A stretch of DNA of 50,332 nucleotides. It comes from Saprospiraceae bacterium. GTDB taxonomy: Bacteria; Bacteroidota; Bacteroidia; Chitinophagales; Saprospiraceae. The notes under the pieces were generated by a model, which ran no database searches, had not been told where the DNA came from, and worked only from the letters and a program-made list of their open reading frames with translations. The stretch lies in the NCBI GenBank assembly GCA_020628645.1, contig JAHDES010000045.1, positions 1 through 50,332 of the forward strand, in the 5' to 3' direction. The translations under genes and the position numbers were made by a program. Shown here piece after piece: positions 37,870 through 46,220 of this stretch. Within the stretch, counting starts at the first letter, position 1. The number at the start of each line of letters is the position of its first letter.

Positions 37870-39441
37870 ATGTCCAATACTGATAAATTTATCCAAGAAA
37901 TCAACGACGGTTATACCTTCAAAGGAGAATCCATCATTTTAGGAGGAGCAATGCTTGAGGGAGAATGCCAAACCAATACGTTGGTACGATTACCTTTAAA
38001 AACGATGAATCGTCATGGTTTAATTGCAGGTGCAACAGGTTCAGGTAAAACCAAAACCCTTCAAATTATCGCTGAACAACTTTCTGCGAATAGTGTACCA
38101 GTGCTATTAATGGACATTAAAGGAGATTTAAGTGGAATAGCGGCTGCATCAGGAGGACATCCAAAAATTGATGAACGCCACGAAAAAATTGGGATTCCCT
38201 TTTCTGCTGGTACAAGTCCAGTTGAATTTTTAACCTTATCAGAAGAAAAAGGCGCACGTTTAAGAGCGACTGTTTCTGAATTTGGCCCCGTTTTATTTTC
38301 TAAAATATTGGATTTAACAGAAACACAATCTGGGATCATGGCAGTTGTTTTTAAATACTGTGATGATAATAAATTACCCTTATTAGATTTAAAAGATTTA
38401 AAGAAAACCATTCAATTTGCTACGGGTGAGGGGAAAGAAGAATTTGCAGCGGAATATGGTCGTATCTCTACTGCTTCGACGGGAACCATCCTTCGAAAAA
38501 TTGTAGAATTAGAGCAACAAGGAGCAGATATTTTCTTTGGAGAGCGTTCTTTTGAAGTCGATGATTTAGTACGTATTGATGAAAATGGCAAGGGTATGGT
38601 ATCCGTGATTCGTTTAACGGATATTCAAGATAAACCAAAGTTGTTTTCAACTTTTATGTTGCAAATGTTGGCTGAAATTTATGCCAATTTTCCAGAAGAA
38701 GGAGACATGGATCGACCTAAATTAGTCATTTTTATAGATGAAGCTCACTTGGTTTTTGAAGAAGCTTCTGATGCTTTACTCGATCAAATAGAAGCCATTG
38801 TAAAACTAATTCGATCAAAAGGAGTAGGTTTATTTTTTGTCACTCAAAATCCTGCCGATATTCCAGATGATGTTTTAGGACAGCTTGGTTTAAAAGTGCA
38901 ACACGCCTTACGTGCGTTTACTGCAAAAGATCGAAAAGCGATCAAATTAGCGGCACAAAATTATCCTATTACAGATTATTATGATACGGATCAATTATTG
39001 ACAGAACTAGGGATTGGCGAAGCTTTGGTTACTGTTTTAAATGAAAAAGGAATTCCCTCCCCCTTAGTCCATACCCTCTTACGCGCTCCTCAATCAAGAA
39101 TGGATGTCTTAACGAAGGGTGAAATTGATGATATTTTGGCGGAGTCTAAACTCGTCAAAAAGTACAATGAAGTTATTGATCGAGAAAGTGCCTATGAAAT
39201 TTTAGGCGAAAAAATTAAAATTGCTCAAGAGGAAGAGCAACAGGAAGAAATACGCAAACAAAAGGAGAAAGCTGCTAAAGCTTCGTCTCGTTCAAGTTCT
39301 TCCCGTAAGGAAAAATCAACCTTTGAAAAAGCTATTACCAGTACAACAGGCAAGCGGGTCATTCGTGAGGTAACAAGAGGTATTTTAGGCGCATTAGGTG
39401 TAAAGACGACACGCAGCCGAAGACGAAGTTCTTGGTTTTAA
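37870..39441 (+). CDS. HerA-like ATPase (DUF853 family)
   Basis: This is a cytoplasmic P-loop ATPase of the HerA/FtsK class. Walker A is GATGSGKT at 54-61, Walker B LVIFIDEAH at about 285-293, with the sensor region VGLFFVTQNPADIPDDVLGQLG following. The C terminus is a charged, probably coiled segment (about 440-480) ending in a basic Arg/Ser tail. The family is annotated as helicase HerA-like C-terminal but is distinct from archaeal HerA with NurA, and no nuclease gene is adjacent. A TAACTTTG box occurs about 30 bases upstream. Confidence 0.87.
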   Translation: MSNTDKFIQEINDGYTFKGESIILGGAMLEGECQTNTLVRLPLKTMNRHGLIAGATGSGKTKTLQIIAEQLSANSVPVLLMDIKGDLSGIAAASGGHPKIDERHEKIGIPFSAGTSPVEFLTLSEEKGARLRATVSEFGPVLFSKILDLTETQSGIMAVVFKYCDDNKLPLLDLKDLKKTIQFATGEGKEEFAAEYGRISTASTGTILRKIVELEQQGADIFFGERSFEVDDLVRIDENGKGMVSVIRLTDIQDKPKLFSTFMLQMLAEIYANFPEEGDMDRPKLVIFIDEAHLVFEEASDALLDQIEAIVKLIRSKGVGLFFVTQNPADIPDDVLGQLGLKVQHALRAFTAKDRKAIKLAAQNYPITDYYDTDQLLTELGIGEALVTVLNEKGIPSPLVHTLLRAPQSRMDVLTKGEIDDILAESKLVKKYNEVIDRESAYEILGEKIKIAQEEEQQEEIRKQKEKAAKASSRSSSSRKEKSTFEKAITSTTGKRVIREVTRGILGALGVKTTRSRRRSSWF

Positions 39442-39470
39442 TTATTGGGAAATATTTAATGCTAAAATAG

Positions 39471-40031
39471 ATGAATCAGGAGATATTAGATCAAGATTTT
39501 GATACCTCAACTCCAAATGTGGTATACGCTTCCTTTTGGCAACGGGTGCTTGCGTCAATTATAGATTCCTTTGTTTTGGTTCCTTTAGCTCTTATTGATT
39601 ATAATAATTTTGTTTCTTGGAAATCGCTTACCCTTTACCTCTTTACTTTTGCCATAGCTGTAGCATACAAGCCTTATTTTGAATGGAAAAAAACGGCTAC
39701 TATTGGTAAAATGGCTTTAGGTTTGAAAGTCGTTAATGAACAATACCAAGCCATAGAATTAGATCAAGCCCTTAAACGCTATATTCCTTGGATCATCAAT
39801 TATGCTATTGCACTTGCCTTGAATATTATGATCTTTACTCATGAAGATTTTGCTTCAATTGATAATTTTTTGGAATATGGCGAATTTGTCAATGAATTTT
39901 ATCTTTCCACTGTAAGTACTGCTTATGGTTTTGCCTTTATTTTACTAATGTTGAGTGTGGCATTTGACCAATTTCAGCAAGGGGTACATGATAAATTTGC
40001 AGATACTTTTGTGATTGTGGATCGAAAATAA
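39471..40031 (+). CDS. RDD family membrane protein
   Basis: This 186-residue protein begins with a polar stretch, then the RDD-type start VVYASFWQRVLASIIDSFVLVPLAL, in which R25 and D32 (RVLASIIDS) are in the family positions. It has about four hydrophobic segments. RDD proteins are proposed small-solute or ion transporters and some bind other membrane proteins. It follows the HerA-like gene by 29 bases and is likely in the same transcript. The next promoter starts the histidine operon 24 bases downstream. Confidence 0.8.
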   Translation: MNQEILDQDFDTSTPNVVYASFWQRVLASIIDSFVLVPLALIDYNNFVSWKSLTLYLFTFAIAVAYKPYFEWKKTATIGKMALGLKVVNEQYQAIELDQALKRYIPWIINYAIALALNIMIFTHEDFASIDNFLEYGEFVNEFYLSTVSTAYGFAFILLMLSVAFDQFQQGVHDKFADTFVIVDRK

Positions 40032-40054
40032 ATTTCATAAAAAATCAACAAGTG

Positions 40055-40085
40055 TTGTTTTTTTGCGTTATAGACTTTACATTTG
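40055..40085 (+). promoter_or_regulatory. Promoter of the histidine operon (TTG-N20-TACATTTG)
   Basis: TTG at 40055-40057 and TACATTTG at 40078-40085 are exactly 20 bases apart, a full match to the Bacteroidota primary sigma consensus. Transcription would start near 40090-40093, about 15 bases before the leader peptide ATG. Confidence 0.75.
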
Positions 40086-40104
40086 TGCCATCAATTTAAA
40101 ATTA

Positions 40105-40188
40105 ATGAATACAATTTTTAACATCCATCATCACCATCATTATAATGAAATGCCCATTATAATAGGTGACGATATTGAAGGTTGTTAG
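40105..40188 (+). CDS. hisL: Histidine operon leader peptide
   Basis: This 27-codon ORF encodes MNTIFNIHHHHHYNEMPIII followed by GDDIEGC and a TAG stop. Residues 8-12 are five consecutive histidines (CAT CAT CAC CAT CAT, 40126-40140). It lies between the his promoter and an intrinsic terminator ahead of hisG, the arrangement of classical translation-coupled attenuation. The peptide itself is probably only a sensor: ribosome stalling at the His codons when charged tRNA-His is scarce would change RNA folding. The symbol hisL is used by analogy; there is no sequence similarity to the enterobacterial peptide beyond the His run. Confidence 0.88.
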   Translation: MNTIFNIHHHHHYNEMPIIIGDDIEGC

Positions 40189-40259
40189 AAATATATTATA
40201 AATAACACAACCAAAGTGGCTTATCATCTATTAGGATGGTAAGCCACTTTTCTTTTTTG
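40139..40259 (+). promoter_or_regulatory. Histidine operon attenuator (alternative RNA structures)
   Basis: Segment 1, ATTATAATG (40139-40147), is perfectly complementary to segment 2, CATTATAAT (40155-40163), with a 7-base loop just after the His codons. The 3' part of segment 2, TAATAGGTGA (40160-40169), can instead pair over 10 bp (one G-U) with TCATCTATTA (40224-40233), which is the upper 5' arm and loop of the terminator. The 3:4 terminator and the 2:3 pairing are therefore mutually exclusive. A further small stem, GGTTGT (40180-40185) with ACAACC (40207-40212), lies between them. Confidence 0.75.
40213..40259 (+). terminator. Attenuator terminator upstream of hisG
   Basis: This strong hairpin has a 5' arm AAAGTGGCTTATCATC (40213-40228) and a 3' arm GATGGTAAGCCACTTT (40235-40250), 16 pairs including one G-U, with a 6-base loop. 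It is followed by the T-rich tract TCTTTTTTG. It precedes hisG by about 30 bases. Confidence 0.88.
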
Positions 40260-40287
40260 TCAAAGAACCATAAATTATAAAAATTCA

Positions 40288-41148
40288 ATGCAAACTACCA
40301 TTAAAATTGCGATTCAAAAATCAGGTCGATTAAGCGATGTTTCAAAATCATTATTAAAAGAATGTGGCATCAAAATTAAAAATGGCAAAAATCAATTGAT
40401 TGCTCCTGCTGTAAATTATCCAGCGAATATTCTTTACTTACGAGATGATGATATCCCTCAATATGTCGCCGACGGAGTAGCAGATGTAGGCATCTTGGGG
40501 CAAAATGTAGTCGATGAAACACAAGCAAAAATCCTAGTCGCTAAAAAATTAGGTTTTTCTAGATGTCGTCTTTCTTTAGCCATTCCAAAATCAGAAAATT
40601 ATACTGGTTTATCCTTTTTTCAAAATAAGCGAATAGCAACTTCCTATCCTAAAATATTAGAAAAATATCTTCAAAAAAATGGAATTCAAGCTGAATTACA
40701 CAAAATTAGTGGTTCTGTAGAAATTGCACCTAATATTGGACTAGCAGATGGCGTTTGTGATATTGTAAGCTCTGGAAGTACATTATTTAGTAATGGCTTA
40801 AAAGAAGTAGAAAAGGTAATGGATTCAGAAGCCGTTTTGGTGACCAATCCCAATCTTAATCCTAAAAAACAAACAATTGTCGATCAACTTCTTTTTCGTA
40901 TAGAATCAGTGCAAACTGCGCAAGAATTTCGATATATTCTATTAAATGCCCCAAATGATAAAGTTCAAAAAATCACTTCCATTTTACCTGGTATGAAAAG
41001 TCCAACTATTGTTCCCTTGGTAGAAGAAGGTTGGAGTTCATTACATTCAGTGATTAGAGAGACTGATTTTTGGGAAATCATAGATCAGCTCAAAACAGCA
41101 GGTGCAGAAGGAATTCTTGTGATGCCTGTAGAAAAGATGATTCTGTAG
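40288..41148 (+). CDS. hisG: ATP phosphoribosyltransferase, long form
   Basis: This is the first step of histidine synthesis, joining ATP and PRPP. The PRPP-binding loop is DGVCDIVSSGSTLFSNGL (about 155-172), and the N-terminal KIAIQKSGRLSD is the family start. At 286 residues it is the long HisG form with a C-terminal ACT-like domain (about 210-286) that binds histidine for feedback inhibition, so HisZ is not needed. It lies directly downstream of the attenuator terminator. Confidence 0.96.
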   Translation: MQTTIKIAIQKSGRLSDVSKSLLKECGIKIKNGKNQLIAPAVNYPANILYLRDDDIPQYVADGVADVGILGQNVVDETQAKILVAKKLGFSRCRLSLAIPKSENYTGLSFFQNKRIATSYPKILEKYLQKNGIQAELHKISGSVEIAPNIGLADGVCDIVSSGSTLFSNGLKEVEKVMDSEAVLVTNPNLNPKKQTIVDQLLFRIESVQTAQEFRYILLNAPNDKVQKITSILPGMKSPTIVPLVEEGWSSLHSVIRETDFWEIIDQLKTAGAEGILVMPVEKMIL

Positions 41149-41189
41149 TTTAAATCTTAAATTCACACAATTAATACAATCTGCTACCA

Positions 41190-42467
41190 ATGCAAATCAT
41201 AAAAAAGCCATTTCAGAAAGATTGGAAAAAACTCCTTCAACGACCCACTTTCAATGCTAAAAGCTTACGAAAAAAAGTTCGTTTAATACTTAACGATATT
41301 CAAAAAAGAGGAGATGAAGCCATACGTCAATATACGCAACAATTTGATGGAGTAGAACTAGAAGATATTCGAGTCCATCCAAAAGAAATTGAAAAAGCTA
41401 TTAAAAAAGTTACTCCTAAATTAAAAGCAGCCATCCAACAAGCCGCTAAAAATATTAAACAGTTTCATACTGCTCAAAAAGAACCTATAGTTGAGATTGA
41501 AACGATGAAAGGAGTTCGATGTTGGCGAAAATCTATTGGTATTGAAAAAGTGGGTTTATACATTCCAGGGGGAACTGCTCCTTTGTTTTCTACGATATTG
41601 ATGCTGGGAATACCTGCAAAATTAGCGGGCTGTCAAGAAATAATTTTATGTACGCCACCTAATAAAAATGGTAAAATACATCCTGCTATCTTATACACAG
41701 CTTCTTTGATTGGAATTACAAAAATCTATAAAATTGGTGGAGTTCAAGCAATCGCAGGAATGGCATACGGATCGGATAGTATTCCAAAGGTGTATAAAAT
41801 ATTTGGCCCTGGCAATCAGTATGTCACCACTGCCAAGCAACTTGTTCAAGAAGATGGAGTAGCGATAGATATGCCAGCAGGCCCTTCAGAAGTAATGGTA
41901 GTTGCAGATAAAACGGCGAATCCAGCTTTTGTAGCAGCCGATTTATTATCTCAAGCAGAACATGGAGTGGATAGCCAAGTGGTGCTTGTTTGTTTTTCTT
42001 TGAAAATTGCTAAAAAAGTAAAGCAAGAGGTGGAACATCAATTGAAACAACTTCCGCGTAAAAAAATGGCAAAAGTTGCCCTTTCCAATAGTCGAATCTT
42101 TATCGTCAATAAACGAAAAGAAGCCCTCGTTTTAGTTAATCAATATGCTCCAGAACACTTAATTATTGCTACCAAACAAGCAAGACAATTTGCTAATAAA
42201 GTGGTCAATGCAGGCTCTATATTTATAGGGAATTATAGCCCTGAATCGGTTGGAGATTACGCATCTGGAACGAATCATACCTTGCCCACAAACGGTTTTG
42301 CAAAAGCCTATAGTGGTGTTTCTTTAGATAGTTTTTGTAAAAAAATTACCTATCAAGAATTAACAAGAAAAGGATTACAAAATATAGCAAATACTGTGGA
42401 ACAAATGGCAGAGGCAGAAGAATTACTGGCTCATAAAAACGCCGTAAGTATTCGATTAAGCAATTAG
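41190..42467 (+). CDS. hisD: Histidinol dehydrogenase
   Basis: It carries out the last two oxidations, L-histidinol to L-histidine with NAD and zinc. The zinc ligands are Q255 and H258 (SQAEHG), D356 (GDYASGTNH) and H415 (LLAHKNA). The catalytic pair is E322 and H323 in APEHL. The core signature GPGNQYVTTAKQLV followed by IDMPAGPSEVMVVAD is intact. The length of 425 residues is normal. It lies 41 bases after hisG. Confidence 0.96.
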   Translation: MQIIKKPFQKDWKKLLQRPTFNAKSLRKKVRLILNDIQKRGDEAIRQYTQQFDGVELEDIRVHPKEIEKAIKKVTPKLKAAIQQAAKNIKQFHTAQKEPIVEIETMKGVRCWRKSIGIEKVGLYIPGGTAPLFSTILMLGIPAKLAGCQEIILCTPPNKNGKIHPAILYTASLIGITKIYKIGGVQAIAGMAYGSDSIPKVYKIFGPGNQYVTTAKQLVQEDGVAIDMPAGPSEVMVVADKTANPAFVAADLLSQAEHGVDSQVVLVCFSLKIAKKVKQEVEHQLKQLPRKKMAKVALSNSRIFIVNKRKEALVLVNQYAPEHLIIATKQARQFANKVVNAGSIFIGNYSPESVGDYASGTNHTLPTNGFAKAYSGVSLDSFCKKITYQELTRKGLQNIANTVEQMAEAEELLAHKNAVSIRLSN

Positions 42468-42524
42468 CTTCTAATTTTAACCAATTTTACAGTCTAAGCG
42501 TAGTCAATAAAATAAACGATAAAA

Positions 42525-43571
42525 GTGAATATTAAACAATTTATTCGACCCAATATCATAGCATTAAAACCCTATTCTTCTGCAAGAGAGGAATTTACAG
42601 GTAAAGCAGAGGTCTATTTAGATGCTAACGAAAATCCATTTCAAAATGGCTACAATCGTTACCCTGATCCCTATCAAAAGGAACTAAAACAGAAAATTGC
42701 AGCGATAAAAAAAGTATCCCCTGAACACATTTTTCTAGGAAATGGGAGTGATGAAGCCATAGATTTATTGATTCGTATTTTTTGTGAACCTGCAAAAGAT
42801 CAAATTCTCATTTTACCGCCTACTTATGGAATGTATCAAGTAAGCGCGGCAATTAATAATGTAGAATGTATTAAAGTACCCTTATCAACTGATTTTCAAT
42901 TAGATGTGGACGGAATTCTTAAAAAATCTACAGAAAAGACGAAAATTCTGTTTATCTGTTCCCCGAATAATCCTACTGGAAATTGTTTTGAAGAGGCAGA
43001 CATCTTTCATCTAATGGAAAACTTCAAAGGAATTGTGGTTATTGATGAAGCCTATAGTGATTTTGCACAAACAGAAAGTTGGTCACAAAAAATTCAAGAT
43101 TATCCCAATTTGGTAGTATTACAAACTTTTTCTAAGGCTTGGGGACTAGCTGGAATTCGTTTGGGAATGGCTTTTACCAATCCTACGATTTTGCATTATT
43201 TAAATAAAGTAAAACCGCCTTACAATATCAATCAATTAAGTCAAGAAAAGGCACTAGAAAATCTCAATAATGAATTTCAGTTTCACCTAGAATTAATTGG
43301 TATTAAAAAAGAACGAGAACGTTTACTAAAGCAGCTTTCACAATTGGATTTGGTAGAAAAAATATTTCCTTCAGATGCTAATTTTATTTTAGCAAAAGTG
43401 AAAAATCCCGATCAAATTTATGATGTTTTATTACAAAAAGGCATCATTGTACGAAATAGAAGTACCGTTTATGGATGTGAAGGATGCTTACGATTTACGG
43501 TCGGTACACCCAAAGAAAATGAAACACTTATTCAAGCATTACAAAATATCACCTCAACAATTGTAGCATGA
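42525..43571 (+). CDS. hisC: Histidinol-phosphate aminotransferase (GTG start)
   Basis: This PLP enzyme converts imidazole acetol phosphate to histidinol phosphate. Visible motifs are [32 protein letters not shown], and the PLP lysine region [14 protein letters not shown]. The reading frame begins at GTG (42525), which directly precedes the conserved [19 protein letters not shown]; no in-frame ATG lies at a sensible place. The length is 348 residues. Its last four bases overlap the hisB start (ATGA), indicating translational coupling. Confidence 0.94.
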   Translation: MNIKQFIRPNIIALKPYSSAREEFTGKAEVYLDANENPFQNGYNRYPDPYQKELKQKIAAIKKVSPEHIFLGNGSDEAIDLLIRIFCEPAKDQILILPPTYGMYQVSAAINNVECIKVPLSTDFQLDVDGILKKSTEKTKILFICSPNNPTGNCFEEADIFHLMENFKGIVVIDEAYSDFAQTESWSQKIQDYPNLVVLQTFSKAWGLAGIRLGMAFTNPTILHYLNKVKPPYNINQLSQEKALENLNNEFQFHLELIGIKKERERLLKQLSQLDLVEKIFPSDANFILAKVKNPDQIYDVLLQKGIIVRNRSTVYGCEGCLRFTVGTPKENETLIQALQNITSTIVA

Positions 43572-44704
43572 AGAAAAAAATCCTATTTCTCGATCGTGAT
43601 GGGGTCATCGTTGAAGAACCGCCCATTGATTATCAATTGGATAGTTTTGAGAAATTTGCTTTTGTACCCAAAGCGATTTCTAGTTTAGCAAAAATAGCCC
43701 AACAAATGGATTTTATTTTTGTCATGGTGACGAATCAAGATGGATTGGGAACAAGTAGTTTTCCAGAAGAAACGTTTTGGGGGCCTCAAAATTTGATTGT
43801 AAAAACACTCCAAAAAGAAGGCTTAGAATTTTACAATATCCACATTGATCGAACCTTCGCAAAGGATAATGCGCCTACCCGAAAACCACAAACGGGTCTT
43901 TTAACAGCATATTTTTCTGATGAATTTGATTTGGAAAATTCCATCGTTATTGGAGATCGCTTAACAGATATGTTATTGGCGAAAAACCTTGGTGCAAAAG
44001 GAATTTTCTTTGGTAAATCCGCTGATACAGACGACGATCATCTAGCGAATGACATTGATTTAAAGGATACGATTGCACTTCAAACCAATCGTTGGGAAGA
44101 AATCACCAATTTTCTTTGTCATCCTGCTCGAAAGGCACAAATTCGTCGCACAACGAAAGAAACAGATATTCTCATTGATCTCAATTTAGATGGTACTGGA
44201 AAAACTAATATTGCTACAGGATTAGGCTTTTTTGATCATATGCTCGACCAATTAGGAAAGCATTCTAATTCTGATTTAAGTGTACAAGTTAAGGGCGATT
44301 TACACATTGATGAACATCATACCATTGAAGATACAGCATTGGCTTTAGGAGAAGCTTTTTTACAAGCTTTAGGAAATAAAAGAGGAATAGAACGCTATGG
44401 TTTTTTGTTGCCCATGGATGATTGTTTGGCACAAGTAGCCATTGATTTTGGTGGACGACCTTGGCTGGTTTGGGAAGCTGATTTTAAACGTGAAAAAATA
44501 GGTGATATGCCTACAGAAATGTTTTATCATTTCTTTAAATCGTTTACTGATACGGCGAAATGTAATCTCAATATCAAAGTGGAAGGGAATAATGAGCATC
44601 ATAAAATTGAGTCTATTTTTAAAGCTTTTGCCAAAGCCATTAAAAAAGCAAAACAACGCGACTTATCTTCCAATCAAATTCCTTCTACAAAAGGAGTATT
44701 ATAA
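43568..44704 (+). CDS. hisB: Bifunctional histidinol-phosphatase / imidazoleglycerol-phosphate dehydratase
   Basis: This is a fusion of a HAD phosphatase (about 1-165) and IGPD (about 175-378). The HAD motif I is [11 protein letters not shown], and [22 protein letters not shown] is the later HAD motif. The IGPD part has [45 protein letters not shown] and [19 protein letters not shown], with the histidines and glutamates of the two manganese sites. The zinc-binding Cys/His cluster of the E. coli phosphatase loop is absent; here that loop reads [16 protein letters not shown]. It acts on two non-consecutive pathway steps. Confidence 0.95.
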   Translation: MKKKILFLDRDGVIVEEPPIDYQLDSFEKFAFVPKAISSLAKIAQQMDFIFVMVTNQDGLGTSSFPEETFWGPQNLIVKTLQKEGLEFYNIHIDRTFAKDNAPTRKPQTGLLTAYFSDEFDLENSIVIGDRLTDMLLAKNLGAKGIFFGKSADTDDDHLANDIDLKDTIALQTNRWEEITNFLCHPARKAQIRRTTKETDILIDLNLDGTGKTNIATGLGFFDHMLDQLGKHSNSDLSVQVKGDLHIDEHHTIEDTALALGEAFLQALGNKRGIERYGFLLPMDDCLAQVAIDFGGRPWLVWEADFKREKIGDMPTEMFYHFFKSFTDTAKCNLNIKVEGNNEHHKIESIFKAFAKAIKKAKQRDLSSNQIPSTKGVL

Positions 44705-44748
44705 TAGCTTTCAAGTAGATATTATATTTTAAAATAAAAAACTGATAG

Positions 44749-44799
44749 GTGAAGTTTCCTAACTTCACTAAAAAATATTAAGCGAGTTTCTTAACTCGC
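44749..44799. repeat. Two tandem small hairpins between hisB and hisH
   Basis: GTGAAGTT-TCCT-AACTTCAC (44749-44768) and GCGAGTT-TCTT-AACTCGC (44782-44799) are two perfect hairpins with pyrimidine tetraloops and related sequence, 13 bases apart. They occupy the 112-bp hisB-hisH gap, the longest inside the his operon. Neither is followed by a T-run. Confidence 0.75.
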
Positions 44800-44816
44800 A
44801 AAATCATAATTTAGAC

Positions 44817-45404
44817 ATGAATTTAGCCATCATCGACTACAACGCAGGTAATACTCAATCCGTCATTTATGCCCTACAACGTCTTGGGATTTCACCAAAT
44901 TTGACAGATAATCCAGAGCAAATTTTATCTGCGGATAAAGTCATTTTTCCAGGGGTAGGGGAGGCAAGCACCACCATGAATTTTCTAAAAGAAAAACAAC
45001 TTCATCAACTCATTCCACAACTAAAACAACCTGTTTTGGGGATTTGCTTGGGGATGCAATTGATGTGCCGATACTCCGAAGAAAATGATACCACTTGTAT
45101 GGGAATATTTGATGTAGATGTTAGGCGATTCAAAGCTCAAAATGGAGAAAAAGTACCTCATATGGGTTGGAATACCATTCATGAAATAAAGCAACCTTTA
45201 TTTCATCAAGCTTTGACCAATCAATACGTTTATTTTGTACATTCTTATTATGTGGAACAAGGAAAACATACAATTGCTACTACCAATTACGTACACCCAT
45301 TTAGTGCGGCTTTGCAAAAAGATAATTTTTATGCTACACAATTCCACCCTGAAAAATCGGGTAGCATAGGGGCAGCTATTTTGGAAAACTTTATAAAATT
45401 GTAA
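44817..45404 (+). CDS. hisH: Imidazole glycerol phosphate synthase, glutaminase subunit
   Basis: This class I glutamine amidotransferase feeds ammonia to HisF. The catalytic triad is C77 (VLGICLGMQ), with H177 and E179 in QFHPEKSG. The oxyanion strand PHMGWN is present. The length of 195 residues is standard. It is useful only with HisF, whose gene is not next to it here. It is followed by hisA with 3 bases between. Confidence 0.95.
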   Translation: MNLAIIDYNAGNTQSVIYALQRLGISPNLTDNPEQILSADKVIFPGVGEASTTMNFLKEKQLHQLIPQLKQPVLGICLGMQLMCRYSEENDTTCMGIFDVDVRRFKAQNGEKVPHMGWNTIHEIKQPLFHQALTNQYVYFVHSYYVEQGKHTIATTNYVHPFSAALQKDNFYATQFHPEKSGSIGAAILENFIKL

Positions 45405-45407
45405 TCT

Positions 45408-46124
45408 ATGCAAATCATACCAGCTATAGACCTTATCGACGGAAAATGTGTACGCCTCACACAAGGCGATTATGCAAAAAAAAGTACTTATTTTGAAGAT
45501 CCATTAGATATGGCGAAACAGCTAGAAGATCATGGAATTCAACGTCTTCATTTGGTCGATTTAGATGGGGCGAAAAGTCAAAAAATTGTGAATTGGAAAG
45601 TGCTTCAACGTATTGCTAACCATACTGATTTAATTATAGATTTTGGTGGAGGCATTAAATCAGATGAGTCGATCAAAATAGCTTTTGATTGTGGTGCAGC
45701 TATGATTACGGGGGGAAGTATTGCTGTTAAAAATCAAGCTTTATTTTTGTCTTGGATAGATCAGTATGGAGCGGATAAAATCATTTTGGGGGCAGATGTA
45801 AAAAGAGAGTTTATTGCCACGCATGGTTGGAAAGAAACTAGTAATTTGAATTTATTTGATTTCTTAGATTTTTATCTCAAAAAAGGGATTCAACAAGTAA
45901 TTTGTACTGATATTGCTAAAGATGGCATGTTGAAAGGGCCATCTATTGAATTATACCAAAAAATAATATCGAAATTTCCCTCCATCCAATTGATTGCAAG
46001 TGGTGGCGTTTCTAATTTGGAGGATTTAGGTGTGTTACAAAAACTAGGATGCTCAGGAGCTATTATAGGAAAAGCGATCTATGAAGGTAAGATTAGTTTA
46101 GCTGAATTATCGATTTTAAATTAA
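45408..46124 (+). CDS. hisA: ProFAR isomerase (phosphoribosylformimino-AICAR-P isomerase)
   Basis: This is the Amadori isomerase of the pathway, a (beta-alpha)8 barrel of 238 residues. The N-terminal [20 protein letters not shown] with catalytic D8, the phosphate loop DFGGGIKSD and the second catalytic region [14 protein letters not shown] are clear and separate it from HisF, which has the pattern AGDPVE in the corresponding N-terminal loop. It is the last gene of the operon; hisF and hisI do not follow. Confidence 0.95.
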   Translation: MQIIPAIDLIDGKCVRLTQGDYAKKSTYFEDPLDMAKQLEDHGIQRLHLVDLDGAKSQKIVNWKVLQRIANHTDLIIDFGGGIKSDESIKIAFDCGAAMITGGSIAVKNQALFLSWIDQYGADKIILGADVKREFIATHGWKETSNLNLFDFLDFYLKKGIQQVICTDIAKDGMLKGPSIELYQKIISKFPSIQLIASGGVSNLEDLGVLQKLGCSGAIIGKAIYEGKISLAELSILN

Positions 46125-46126
46125 AA

Positions 46127-46167
46127 AGCGTTTTTGCATGACTAATACTAAATCACACAAAAACGCT
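46127..46167 (+). terminator. Hairpin ending the his operon
   Basis: AGCGTTTTTG at 46127-46136 pairs with CAAAAACGCT at 46158-46167, a 10-bp perfect stem starting 2 bases after the hisA stop. It lies between convergent genes and probably stops transcription of the his operon, although no long T-run follows. Confidence 0.5.
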
Positions 46168-46177
46168 CCAAGACGGC

Positions 46178-46203
46178 TTACAAAACTAAAAGGAGTTTTG
46201 TAA
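46178..46203 (-). terminator. Terminator hairpin of the TonB-dependent receptor gene
   Basis: TTACAAAACT at 46178-46187 pairs with AGTTTTGTAA at 46194-46203, a 10-bp perfect stem with a 6-base loop, 18 bases after the receptor stop on the minus strand. Confidence 0.55.
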
Positions 46204-46220
46204 ACTTATATTTTCCTTTC

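Noticed and set aside
37870-39441. HerA-NurA type anti-phage system
   Set aside because: The ATPase is of the DUF853 class and there is no nuclease or other defence gene next to it; the neighbour is an RDD membrane protein.
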